Origin: Propionivibrio sp.
GTDB lineage: Bacteria > Pseudomonadota > Gammaproteobacteria > Burkholderiales > Rhodocyclaceae
Assembly (NCBI RefSeq): GCF_016790145.1
Contig: NZ_JAEUOI010000019.1
Coordinates: 1 to 51,466 of the forward strand
Length of the DNA: 51,466 nucleotides
Reading direction: 5' to 3'
Shown: in pieces, positions 8,980 through 16,640 of the stretch
How positions within the stretch are numbered: the stretch's first letter is position 1
Layout of the letters: every line of letters starts with the position of its first letter
Program-made: the position numbers and the translations under genes
The notes under the pieces: generated by a model
The model's input: the letters and a program-made list of their open reading frames with translations, nothing else
What the model was told of the DNA's origin: nothing
Databases searched by the model: none

Positions 8980-9163
8980 CGCCTTGATCAGGCAGGGATT
9001 TTATCTACGGGCTCAATGATTCAAACTGGCAGCGACCACGGCGCACCTTGCCGCAAGGTCGCCATGGCAACGAGTTCGGCGTGAGCGATTCGCGTTCACA
9101 TACCCCTCCAGCCGCAGCGCTACCTGAACAGGGTGTCGATGCCAGGCTGCTGACCTGATTGGA

Positions 9164-9352
9164 ATGGCGGTGGCCGGAGCGGCCTGGTCGGTCGGACCGA
9201 CCTTGATGATCCAGGAGGCTGCCCGTATCGAGTCGGCACTTTGTTTCTTTGATCACGACATGCAGGTCGCGGTCACCACACGCGCCGCCCTCGAGGTCGA
9301 TCTGCGCCGGGCGATCAAGGTATTCCTCGCTCATTTCCCTGAAGCGCCTGCC
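9164..9352 (+). pseudogene. Decayed GGDEF-EAL fragment
   Basis: The frame encodes MIQEAARIESALCFFDHDMQVAV followed within a few residues by TRAALEVDLRRAI. This is the conserved junction between a GGDEF domain (MYQAKxxGRNxLRFFDPxMQ) and an EAL domain (RxxLExDLRxAI). Neither the upstream GGDEF core nor the downstream EAL motif is present within the 8,980-9,470 gap, so only the linker survives as a relic of a c-di-GMP enzyme. The rest of the gap shows no gene. Confidence 0.7.
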
Positions 9353-9470
9353 GCTCGTTCAACCCGACCGATGCTCCAGTCTGCCCCTGTGCATGCTCAT
9401 GACCTACAAGCCAGACAGGACGGCCATCCTGGATGCGAAAGCCGCTGGAGTTACAAACCCAATCCCCGTT

Positions 9471-11054
9471 TCACGCCGTGACCTTCGCCTCTTCCAGCTT
9501 CAACAACTTGTACTCGATTGAATCAACCAGGGCAATCCAGCTCGCCTCGATGATGTCGGTGGATACGCCGACGGTCGTCCACACCGAGTCGCCGTCGGTC
9601 GATTGAATCAACACGCGCACCTTGGCGGCGGTGGCATCGCGGCCGTTGATGACACGCACCTTGTAGTCCGTCAGATGGACGTTGGAGAGCTCCGGATAGA
9701 ACTTGTCGAGCACCTTGCGCAGGGCGCGGTCAAGGGCATGCACCGGACCGTCGCCTTCAGCCGCCGTGATTTCGTCGGTGCCGTCGACTTTCACCTTGAT
9801 GATGGCTGAAGAACTGTATTCACCGCTGGTCGGCTGCTCGCCGATGATCTTGAAATGCTCAAGCTCGAAGAACGGGCGGTACTTGCCGAGTTGCTTGCGA
9901 ATGACCAGTTCGAAAGTGCTTTCCGCGCCTTCGAACTGATAGCCTTCGTGCTCCATCTCCTTCAGGCGCCTGATGATGCTGTCGGTCACCGCATCGTCCT
10001 TGGTGATGCCGGGATCGACCTCCCAGATTTTTTCCAGAATCATGCGTCGACCGGAAACTTCGCTCATCAGGAAGCGGCGCTGGCCGCCGACCAGATCCGG
10101 GTTGATATGCTCGAATGAATGCGCCGCCTTGTTCACGCCGTCGATGTGCATGCCACCCTTGTGGGCGAACGCGCAATTGCCGACGTAGGGGTCGCGCTCA
10201 TTCAGTGCCACGTTAGAAATGGCCGCAATATGGCGGGCAACTCGGGTAATGTTTTTGTACTGGTCAGCCGGCAGGCATTCAAAGCCACGCTTGACGCCCA
10301 GGTTGGCGATGATGGTGGACAGGTTGGCGTTACCGCAGCGCTCGCCAAACCCGATATAGGTTCCCTGAACATGGCGTGCTCCGTTCTCGACGGCCATCAC
10401 GCTGTTGGCTACCGCCATGCCGCAATCGTTGTGCGCATGAATGCCGATCGGCACGCTGAAGTTCGCGACCATCTTCCTGACGATTTCTGCCACTTCGGAC
10501 GGAAAAGTGCCGCCGTTGGTATCGCACAGGACCAGCGCATCGGCACCTCCGTCGGCGGCAGCCTGGAGCGACTTTACTGCGTAGTCCGGGTTGTTTTTGT
10601 AGCCATCGAAGAAATGCTCGGCGTCGTACACCAGTTCTTTGCCTCTGGCCTTGAAGAAGGCCACGGTGTCGCGGATCATGGCCAGGTTTTCTTCAAGGCT
10701 GGTGCGGATGATTTCAGTCACATGAAAATCCCAGCTCTTGCCGAAGATGACAATGACCGGTGTATCGGCGAGCAGCAGGGACTGAACGTTGTCGTCGTTC
10801 TCGACCTTGATGTCGCGCCGGCGCGTGCTGCCGAAAGCGGCAAGCCTGGCGTGTTTTAGGACGATGTGACTGGCCCGGGCAAAGAACTCGAGGTCCTTCG
10901 GATTCGAGCCGGGGTTTCCGGCTTCGACGTAGTCCACGCCGTGCTCGTCAAGAATCTCCAGGATCTTCAACTTGTCTTCTACGGAAAACGAAATCCCCTC
11001 GGCCTGCGCCCCGTCACGTAACGACGAATCGAATAGTGCTACTTTATTGCCCAT
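9471..11054 (-). CDS. cimA: (R)-citramalate synthase
   Basis: 527 residues from the ATG at 11054, preceded by AAGGAAG. The HMGL-like catalytic domain shows FDSSLRDGAQAEGISF (in place of the LRDGxQ of isopropylmalate synthase), GIHAHNDCGMAVANS with metal-binding His residues, and GFGERCGNANLS. The C-terminal LeuA regulatory domain (about 380-520) ends in the family pattern TDIIEASWIALVDSIEYKL. Length and the long C-terminal region match the CimA group, which condenses acetyl-CoA and pyruvate to citramalate on the threonine-independent route to isoleucine; leuA itself would look different in the first motif. It follows rpoS in the same direction, separated by a hairpin-rich spacer, so it may be transcribed on its own. 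Confidence 0.9.
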   Translation of the reverse strand: MGNKVALFDSSLRDGAQAEGISFSVEDKLKILEILDEHGVDYVEAGNPGSNPKDLEFFARASHIVLKHARLAAFGSTRRRDIKVENDDNVQSLLLADTPVIVIFGKSWDFHVTEIIRTSLEENLAMIRDTVAFFKARGKELVYDAEHFFDGYKNNPDYAVKSLQAAADGGADALVLCDTNGGTFPSEVAEIVRKMVANFSVPIGIHAHNDCGMAVANSVMAVENGARHVQGTYIGFGERCGNANLSTIIANLGVKRGFECLPADQYKNITRVARHIAAISNVALNERDPYVGNCAFAHKGGMHIDGVNKAAHSFEHINPDLVGGQRRFLMSEVSGRRMILEKIWEVDPGITKDDAVTDSIIRRLKEMEHEGYQFEGAESTFELVIRKQLGKYRPFFELEHFKIIGEQPTSGEYSSSAIIKVKVDGTDEITAAEGDGPVHALDRALRKVLDKFYPELSNVHLTDYKVRVINGRDATAAKVRVLIQSTDGDSVWTTVGVSTDIIEASWIALVDSIEYKLLKLEEAKVTA

Positions 11055-11105
11055 TGCAAACTTCCTTAATGTATGTCCCGATTTCTGCATTTTGCTACCT
11101 CCAGG

Positions 11106-11214
11106 CTCTCCCGCAGGAGAGAGGGCATTGGAGAGTCGCACGCGACATGCACGCCCTCACCCCCGATCCCTCTCGCGCAGCAGAGGAGAGATTCAAGTGT
11201 CGCTCGCGCGACAC
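11106..11214. repeat. Hairpin cluster between rpoS and cimA (REP-like)
   Basis: Three short perfect hairpins occur: CTCTCCcgcaGGAGAG at 11106-11121; CCTCT/AGAGG at 11169-11186; and GTGTCGCtcgcGCGACAC at 11197-11214, which begins 5 bases after the rpoS stop. The phrase CCCTCACCCCCGATCCCTCTC is the kind of sequence found in dispersed REP-like units of betaproteobacteria, and a related unit lies at 43272-43346. The rpoS-proximal hairpin may end or protect the rpoS transcript. Confidence 0.6.
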
Positions 11215-11219
11215 GCTAT

Positions 11220-12176
11220 CTAAAGCAGGTTGTCGCGCGTCACGCCTCCGCGCTTGATGACACGGCGAAGTTGATCGAGCGCTTCGATCTGGATCTGGCG
11301 AACGCGTTCGCGCGTCAGGTTGAGATCGACGGCGACCTCCTCGAGCGTACTGATTTCACCGCCGCCGAGGCCGTAACGACGCTCAAGCACCCGGCGCTGC
11401 TTCTCGGGCAACTGCTCGACCCAGTGGCTGACCAGGTGGTCGACTTCACTCGATTGCAGCAGGCTTTCCGGGTCCAGTGCGTTTTCATCGGCAATGGCAT
11501 CGGCCACCGAGTGACTGGGGTCGATTTCCAGCGGCGCATCGAGCGAGGCAATATGCTCGTTAAGGGCCAGTACCCGGCGCACGTCGGCCACCGGGCGGTC
11601 GATCAGGTGGGCAATCTGTTCCAGGCGGATCTCTCTCCCGTTGGCCAGTTCCAGATGCCGGAAGGCGCGCAACACAAGATTTATCTCCTTGACCACATGC
11701 ACCGGTAGACGGATGGTACGCGACTGGTTCATGATCGCGCGCTCGATGCTCTGGCGAATCCACCAGGTCGCATAAGTCGAAAAACGGAATCCGCGCTCGG
11801 GATCGAACTTTTCGATCGCATGAATGAGGCCGAGATTTCCTTCTTCGATCAGGTCCAGCAGGGGAATGCCGCGATTGAGGTAGTGCTTGGCAATGTTCAC
11901 CACCAGGCGCAGGTTGTGTTCGATCATCTTCTGCCGTGCGGCAAACTCGCCGGACTGGGCGCGACACGCCCAGTCATACTCTTCCTGCGGCGTGAACAAG
12001 GGCTTGGCACCGATCTCGTTGAGGTAGTGCTGGGTCACGTCGTTGAGCAGTTCGACTTCCGGCGTCGCAGCAAGCGCCTCGTCTTCACTTTCCGCCAGGA
12101 ACGCCTCGTCGGACTCCACTTCCTGCGGCATCCCGTCTTCGCTCAAAACGGATTCGGCATCGGGGTCATCGCTCAT
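11220..12176 (-). CDS. rpoS: RNA polymerase sigma factor RpoS
   Basis: 318 residues. Region 1.2 begins near LLNDVTQHYLNEIGAKPLFTP; region 2 has NLRLVVNIAKHYLNRGIPLLDLIEEGN and FSTYATWWIRQSIERA, the -10-binding helix. Region 3 and region 4 follow, with LEEVAVDLNLTRERVRQIQ as the -35 recognition helix-turn-helix. Order and length match stationary-phase/general stress sigma S rather than RpoD, which is far longer. It lies 2 bases after nlpD, in the classical surE-pcm-nlpD-rpoS order; in other proteobacteria the main rpoS promoter is inside nlpD, which cannot be confirmed by eye here. No strong Shine-Dalgarno is seen before the ATG, consistent with coupling to nlpD or with translational control. 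Confidence 0.95.
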   Translation of the reverse strand: MSDDPDAESVLSEDGMPQEVESDEAFLAESEDEALAATPEVELLNDVTQHYLNEIGAKPLFTPQEEYDWACRAQSGEFAARQKMIEHNLRLVVNIAKHYLNRGIPLLDLIEEGNLGLIHAIEKFDPERGFRFSTYATWWIRQSIERAIMNQSRTIRLPVHVVKEINLVLRAFRHLELANGREIRLEQIAHLIDRPVADVRRVLALNEHIASLDAPLEIDPSHSVADAIADENALDPESLLQSSEVDHLVSHWVEQLPEKQRRVLERRYGLGGGEISTLEEVAVDLNLTRERVRQIQIEALDQLRRVIKRGGVTRDNLL

Positions 12177-12178
12177 GG

Positions 12179-13138
12179 TCAGCGCGGCGGCAGGAATTTG
12201 AGTGGATCGACGGGCTTGCCCTGGCGCCGGACTTCGAAGTGCAGTTTGACCTGGTCGGCATCGGTATTGCCCATTTCGGCAATCTTCTGACCCTTGCTCA
12301 CGCTCTGCCCTTCCTTGACCAGAATGCTCTGGTTGTGCGCGTAGGCCGACAGGAAGGTGCTGTTGTGCTTGATGATCACGAGTTTGCCGTAACCGCGCAA
12401 ACCCGTTCCGCTATAGACAACCTTGCCATCACCCGCAGCGATCACCGGATCACCCATCTTGCCGGCAATATCGACACCCTTGCTGCCGCCTTCATTGAAG
12501 GTCGCGACCGTCTTGCCGTTGGCCGGCCAGATCCAGCCGATCTCGTCGCCACTAACGGCCGCTTCGGTAGGCCTGGCCTCGGGTTTGGCTTCGGGTTTGG
12601 CCTCCGGACCGGATTCAGCCCTGACCACGGGGGCCATCGGCTCGGAAGGTTTTGCTTGCCCCTGGCTTTGCGCCAACGCCAGCGCCTGGTCAGAGTAAGG
12701 CTCCTTGCCGGCCTTGGGCTCCCGCTTGAGCATCTCGGTATTGGTGCCAGGAGGCCGCTTTTCCGGCAACGGCTCTGCCGTTATCGGCCTCGTTTGCACC
12801 ACATCGGACACTATCGGCGCTGTCGTCGCAACCGACGAGGTAGCCGCAGACGACGATGTTGACGCAGCCGGTGGCCTGACCTTGAGAACCTTTCCGACCG
12901 TTATGCGGTTAGGGTTGTCGATTCCGTTCAGTGCAATCAGTTCGCGAAAATCCATGCCGTGTTCGCGCGCAATGCTGTACAGGGTATCGCCCGGCTTGAC
13001 GGTATAGCTGTCCCTGGCAGCAGCCGACGGCTGGCCGCCCACGGGTGCCGGCGACTTGCTGGCACAGCCGGACAGAACAAGCAGGATGGCCAGAACAATA
13101 CCTGGAACCAGCCTGGTGAACGCACAATTATTCTTCAT
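12179..13138 (-). CDS. nlpD: Lipoprotein NlpD, LysM and degenerate M23 domains
   Basis: 319 residues. A signal peptide with lipobox LSGC (Cys near 25) marks a lipoprotein. A LysM domain follows (SYTVKPGDTLYSIAREHGMDF), then a proline/alanine-rich linker with a PEAKPEAKPEA-type repeat, and a C-terminal M23 fold. The usual zinc ligands (HxxxD and HxH) are not evident: the positions read GVDIAG and LHFEVRR. NlpD homologues of this kind are inactive peptidases that activate the amidase AmiC at the septum. The start overlaps the pcm stop as ATGA. Confidence 0.93.
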   Translation of the reverse strand: MKNNCAFTRLVPGIVLAILLVLSGCASKSPAPVGGQPSAAARDSYTVKPGDTLYSIAREHGMDFRELIALNGIDNPNRITVGKVLKVRPPAASTSSSAATSSVATTAPIVSDVVQTRPITAEPLPEKRPPGTNTEMLKREPKAGKEPYSDQALALAQSQGQAKPSEPMAPVVRAESGPEAKPEAKPEARPTEAAVSGDEIGWIWPANGKTVATFNEGGSKGVDIAGKMGDPVIAAGDGKVVYSGTGLRGYGKLVIIKHNSTFLSAYAHNQSILVKEGQSVSKGQKIAEMGNTDADQVKLHFEVRRQGKPVDPLKFLPPR

Positions 13139-13791
13139 TCAAGTCCTGAGAGTAACGGAACAAAACGAACACTATCCAGACGGGTCTCAACGTAGCCTTC
13201 GGCGCGACGTTCAACCATAAGAAGGAACTGCTCCCCCGTCCCCAACGGCAACAGCATTCTGCCACCAAGCGCGAGTTGCTGCAAAAGCGCGTGCGGAACC
13301 CGGCTGGCCGCTGCGGCAAGGATGATGGTATCGAAAGGCGCCGCTTCGGGCAGGCCAAGCTGTCCATCAGCATGTTTCAGGCGCACCTTGAACTGCTGGA
13401 TCGCCCGCAAATTGAGCTTGGCCCTGGCCAGTAGCGGTTCGATCCGCTCGATCGCATATACCTCGTCCGTAAGTTGCGCCAGAACCGCTGCCTGATAGCC
13501 GGAACCCGCACCGATTTCCAGCGTCTTGCCGAGTTTTCGCCCGTCACGCAGCAGTTCGATCATTCTGGCCACGATATACGGCTGTGAAATCGTTTGCGAA
13601 TAGCCGAGCGGCAGCGCCGAATCTTCATAGGCGCGCGAAGCCAGGGCTTCCTCGACAAAAACGTGGCGCGGCACGGCGGCGATGGCCGCCAGCACCCGCT
13701 CGTCACGAATCCCTTCTTCGCGCAGGCGATCAATCATACGCGTTCGCGTGCGCTGCGAGGTCATGCCGATACCCGAAACGACTCGACTCAT
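13135..13791 (-). CDS. pcm: Protein-L-isoaspartate O-methyltransferase
   Basis: 218 residues, standard length. The SAM-binding motif I reads [15 protein letters not shown], preceded by the conserved [19 protein letters not shown] substrate loop with the catalytic Ser/Thr and Gln. It repairs isoaspartyl residues in aged proteins in the cytoplasm, a stationary-phase function that matches its position beside surE and rpoS. Both ends overlap neighbours by ATGA (surE stop, nlpD start), showing one translationally coupled operon. Confidence 0.95.
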   Translation of the reverse strand: MSRVVSGIGMTSQRTRTRMIDRLREEGIRDERVLAAIAAVPRHVFVEEALASRAYEDSALPLGYSQTISQPYIVARMIELLRDGRKLGKTLEIGAGSGYQAAVLAQLTDEVYAIERIEPLLARAKLNLRAIQQFKVRLKHADGQLGLPEAAPFDTIILAAAASRVPHALLQQLALGGRMLLPLGTGEQFLLMVERRAEGYVETRLDSVRFVPLLSGLE

Positions 13792-14531
13792 TGCGCCAGC
13801 CAGTTGCGAATCAGGGGAAGCTGGGCGTTGTGCGTGAGATCGATCTGCAAGGGCGTAATCGATACCTGATGCTTGTTCACCGCGAAAAAATCGGTGCCTT
13901 CGCCGGCATCCTGCGCCTCACCCGCCGCCCCGACCCAATAGACGGTCTCGTTGCGCGGTGTCTGCGTACGCACCACGGCCTCGGCCTTGTGCCGTTTGCC
14001 CAGCCGCGTAACGACCATGCCGCGCAGCAGTTCGTAAGGCACATCCGGCACATTGACGTTGAGCAGCAGAGGCTCGCTCACCGCCTGGCGCTGGATCAAC
14101 TGCACCAGTTCCAGCGCTACCCGTGCCGCCGTCCCGAAATGCTTGCCGCTCTTGCTGCAGAGAGAAACAGCCAACGAGGGAACGCCGAGCAGAAAACCCT
14201 CGGTAGCCGCCGCGACGGTACCCGAATAGATCGTGTCATCGCCCATGTTGGCACCGTGATTGATGCCTGAAACCACCATGTCCGGCAGTTCGTCGAGCAT
14301 GCCGGTCACCGCCAGATGCACACAATCGGTAGGGGTTCCATTCACATGGTAGTAGCCGTTGGCCGCGCGTTTCAAGGACAGCGGGCGATCCAGCGTGAGC
14401 GAATTGCTGGCGCCGCTGCAGTCTCGCTCGGGGGCTACAACGGTGATCTCGGCCACCTGCGCAAGCGCTCGTGCCAGACATTCAATCCCTGGCGAAAAGT
14501 AGCCATCGTCGTTGCTGAGCAAAATTCGCAT
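13788..14531 (-). CDS. surE: 5'/3'-nucleotidase SurE
   Basis: About 248 residues from the ATG at 14531; the 11 codons upstream in frame precede the conserved start [10 protein letters not shown], so they are left out. Metal-binding Asp8-Asp9 (NDDG), the Ser in CSGASNSLT and Asn in [13 protein letters not shown] are all present. SurE removes phosphate from nucleotides and short polyphosphate during starvation. It is the first gene of surE-pcm-nlpD-rpoS. A terminator-like hairpin on the same strand lies only 32 bases upstream of the start, so the operon promoter must lie downstream of it or transcription must read through it. Confidence 0.95.
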   Translation of the reverse strand: MRILLSNDDGYFSPGIECLARALAQVAEITVVAPERDCSGASNSLTLDRPLSLKRAANGYYHVNGTPTDCVHLAVTGMLDELPDMVVSGINHGANMGDDTIYSGTVAAATEGFLLGVPSLAVSLCSKSGKHFGTAARVALELVQLIQRQAVSEPLLLNVNVPDVPYELLRGMVVTRLGKRHKAEAVVRTQTPRNETVYWVGAAGEAQDAGEGTDFFAVNKHQVSITPLQIDLTHNAQLPLIRNWLAQ

Positions 14532-14562
14532 ATCAACCCATAAAATGCAGGAAAGGGTAAAC

Positions 14563-14586
14563 AAAAAACCGGCTAGCTGCCGGCTT
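14563..14586 (-). terminator. Intrinsic terminator of the candidate small RNA
   Basis: Minus strand: CCGGC-agcta-GCCGG, extended by a G-U and two A-U pairs, followed directly by TTTTTT (14568-14563). Stem plus T-run is a canonical rho-independent terminator pointing toward surE. Confidence 0.8.
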
Positions 14587-14665
14587 CTGGAAATTGGTCG
14601 GAACCCTGGATTTGTCTGACAAGCCCTTGCGTTGGCCGCCTGAAAACACGGGCGCCGCCAAGTCA
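14563..14665 (-). ncRNA. Candidate small RNA of about 100 nt upstream of surE
   Basis: On the minus strand a TATAAT box (14672-14677) is followed by about 100 bases ending in an intrinsic terminator with six T residues. The interval has no reading frame of note and can form nested stems: CTGAC/GTCAG enclosing TTGGC/GCCAA, plus the terminator stem. It does not match 6S, tmRNA, SRP RNA, RsmZ or a tRNA by eye. It is either a free small RNA or a leader attenuator for the surE-rpoS operon. No homologue search was possible. Confidence 0.5.
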
Positions 14666-14671
14666 GCCCAA

Positions 14672-14701
14672 ATTATACGGGTATTCCGAATCCAGTGCGA
14701 A
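14672..14701 (-). promoter_or_regulatory. Sigma-70-type promoter of the candidate small RNA
   Basis: Consensus -10 TATAAT (14677 to 14672 on the minus strand) with TTCGCA 18 bases upstream (14701-14696), 4 of 6 matches to the -35 consensus. The expected start point is about 14665. Confidence 0.5.
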
Positions 14702-14901
14702 AGCTAAGCAAGCACAGCGCAAACGAAGGTCTGTGGCAGGGCAGAACCTCACAGCCAGGCGAAGAGGTTGAACCGGCGTTGAAAAATGCTGTCGATAGGT
14801 GCAGAACTTATAATGGTGGCTGGCAAAGGCTTGAATAGCGGTTCAGCCGGATTATCGGATTTATTCCAGCCACTCGTTTTCAACGATTTCCGGAGAACCT
14901 C

Positions 14902-15387
14902 ATGAAGAGCGACAAAAAGATCATCGGCATCCTGAACGACCTGCTGACGGGCGAATTGACCGCCGTCGACCAGTACCTGATCCACGGCGAAATGTACTCG
15001 GACATGGGCTTCAAGCGACTGGCTGAAAAGGCCTTGCATGAATCTGCTCACGAGCACCAGCACGCCCTGGCGATCATACAGCGTATTCTTTTCCTGGAAG
15101 GAACGCCCAATGTGGCCAAACGCAATGCGATGACGGTCGGCAAAACCGTTCCCGAGATGCTGCAGGCTGACCTCGACTATGAATACCATACTGTCGTCGT
15201 GTTGAAGCAAGCGATGGCCGCCTGCGAAACCGCCCAGGATTACGTCACCCGCGACATGCTGGCGATTCAACTCGAAGACACCGAGATGGACCACGCCTAC
15301 TACCTCGAAAAGCAGATTCGCCTGATCGAACTGGTCGGCCTGCAGAACTATCAACAGAGCCAGATCGAATCTGGCAACCCGGCATAA
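14902..15387 (+). CDS. bfr: Bacterioferritin subunit with intact ferroxidase site, heme Met replaced
   Basis: 161 residues, standard Bfr length. The di-iron ligands are all present: Glu18, Glu51, His54, Glu94, Glu128 and His131 (ExxH). The heme-binding Met52 of E. coli Bfr is His here. This is the pattern of the ferroxidase-active subunit of two-subunit bacterioferritins. It stores iron in a 24-mer shell in the cytoplasm after oxidising Fe(II). GGAG lies 7 bases before the ATG. The second subunit gene starts 12 bases after the stop. A TATAAT-like -10 lies at 14809-14814 but no good -35 and no Fur box were seen. Confidence 0.92.
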   Translation: MKSDKKIIGILNDLLTGELTAVDQYLIHGEMYSDMGFKRLAEKALHESAHEHQHALAIIQRILFLEGTPNVAKRNAMTVGKTVPEMLQADLDYEYHTVVVLKQAMAACETAQDYVTRDMLAIQLEDTEMDHAYYLEKQIRLIELVGLQNYQQSQIESGNPA

Positions 15388-15399
15388 AGAGGCGCAGCG

Positions 15400-15882
15400 A
15401 TGAAAGGCGACAAAACAATAATCGGCACACTGAACAAGGTGCTGAAAAACGAACTGACTTCGATCAACCAGTACTTCCTGCATGCCCGCCTGTTCCGCCA
15501 TTGGGGACTGGAGAAGCTCAACGACTACCAGTATAAACAGTCGATCCGCGTCATGAAGGAAGCCGACAAACTGATTGACCGGATTCTCTTCCTCGAAGGC
15601 CTGCCCAACCTGCAGAGCCTCGGCAAGCTGCTGATTGGCGAAAACGTCGTCGAGTGCCTGCAGTGCGACCTCAAGTACGAGCGCGAGATCCAGCGCCCCT
15701 TGCTGATCGAGAGCATTGCACTGTCCGAACAACTCCAGGACTACGTCAGCCGCGACCTGTTCGAAGATCTGCTGGAAGACTGCGAAGAATCAATCGATTG
15801 GCTGGAGACCCAGCACAGCCTGATCGAGAACGTCACCCTGCAAAACTATCTGCAGGCCCACATGGAGCCGGCCGGCGATTGA
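15400..15882 (+). CDS. bfr: Bacterioferritin subunit with heme Met52 but broken ferroxidase site
   Basis: 160 residues and closest to the canonical heme Bfr in overall sequence (NELTSINQYFLHARLF, GLEKLNDY). Met52, the heme ligand, is kept. Of the ferroxidase ligands Glu18 and Glu94 remain, but position 51 is Val, 54 is Glu, and the ExxH pair of helix D reads CEES. It should bind heme but not oxidise iron alone, so it complements the preceding subunit. Paired alpha/beta Bfr genes of this kind are known in Neisseria and pseudomonads, where the shells are mixed. Same operon as the first subunit. Confidence 0.92.
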   Translation: MKGDKTIIGTLNKVLKNELTSINQYFLHARLFRHWGLEKLNDYQYKQSIRVMKEADKLIDRILFLEGLPNLQSLGKLLIGENVVECLQCDLKYEREIQRPLLIESIALSEQLQDYVSRDLFEDLLEDCEESIDWLETQHSLIENVTLQNYLQAHMEPAGD

Positions 15883-15942
15883 ACAATTTGCAGGCCGCCC
15901 CGCTATCGTCTGTCCTTACTGCGATTTTTCTGGAGAAGTTTC

Positions 15943-16137
15943 GTGTACGTATGCGTCTGCAAGGCCATCACTGACCACCAGATTCGTGAAGCGGCCCAGA
16001 ATGGCGCACTAACACTGGATGACTTGCGGCGCGACCTGGGCATCGCCAGCGAATGCGGCAATTGCGCAGCGTATGCCAGACAGCTACTGGAAGAAACCAT
16101 TGAAAACCAGTGTAAAGCGGCATGGGATAGCGACTGA
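15943..16137 (+). CDS. bfd: Bacterioferritin-associated ferredoxin Bfd
   Basis: 64 residues with a GTG start at 15943 preceded by TGGAGAAG. The four [2Fe-2S] ligands are Cys4, Cys6, Cys38 and Cys41 (CVC and CGNC). Bfd passes electrons to the heme of bacterioferritin to reduce and release stored iron. It lies 60 bases after the heme-binding Bfr subunit, which is the subunit it would be expected to dock on. Confidence 0.93.
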   Translation: MYVCVCKAITDHQIREAAQNGALTLDDLRRDLGIASECGNCAAYARQLLEETIENQCKAAWDSD

Positions 16138-16640
16138 TCCCGGCTTTCAGTAACCGGAATTTTGTTTTCGCCTGTGCAAAGCACAATGTTGGCGGGTTAC
16201 TTATTGGGCTGTCGCAGTTCGGCCATCAAGAGAAAGTAAGCCAAAAACCGCGCATGAGTTGGCACAATTGTCCAGCCCCAACGGTCGCGTCTGGCAGGCG
16301 ACCGAACCCTCGACTGATGCCGCTAACCGATTGAAGACATTGAAAACAAAACTGCCAAAGCTCAATCTTGATCTGGATTGAACACCTTCCCCGCCTAGAT
16401 ACACAGCAATTTCGGCGGTGTCGCCGAATGCCTTGCGCCATGCGGCTTTCCGCCGGGTGAGTTACTTGGAGGTGTCAAAGTCGGGTTCGGCAGTTCTCCG
16501 GTTTATCATGGTCATTGCAACACGCGATGCGATCTCCGCTCGCGCGGCGGAGGTATTCGGGTGGCGGTGAAGGCCGCAAAATGAATCGAAACCGTCTGCC
16601 GGGCTGGCTTCAACCTGGTTTCTGGTCAGGGTGCAGTCAC
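16138..16640. other. Gene-free 500-base spacer with dispersed-repeat-like sequence
   Basis: No convincing gene. It contains GTTGGCGGGTTACTTATTGGG and, about 45 bases later, AGAAAGTAAGCCAAAAA, the two halves of an element that recalls a dispersed intergenic repeat of betaproteobacteria. A short CCGG...CCGG stem lies just after bfd. The rest appears to be decayed sequence. Confidence 0.4.

Noticed and set aside
9079..9470. Possible intact small gene in the gap before cimA
   Set aside because: The only recognisable part is the GGDEF-EAL linker; the surroundings contain no core motif, so a relic is the simpler reading.
14563..14665. tRNA, 6S, SRP or RsmZ identity for the candidate small RNA
   Set aside because: No cloverleaf, no SRP GGAAG-type loop and no repeated GGA motifs are seen.
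14749..15732. A 327-codon frame on the minus strand opposite the two bacterioferritin genes
   Set aside because: It is a mirror of two well-supported genes on the other strand, with hydrophobic low-complexity content and no family motif.
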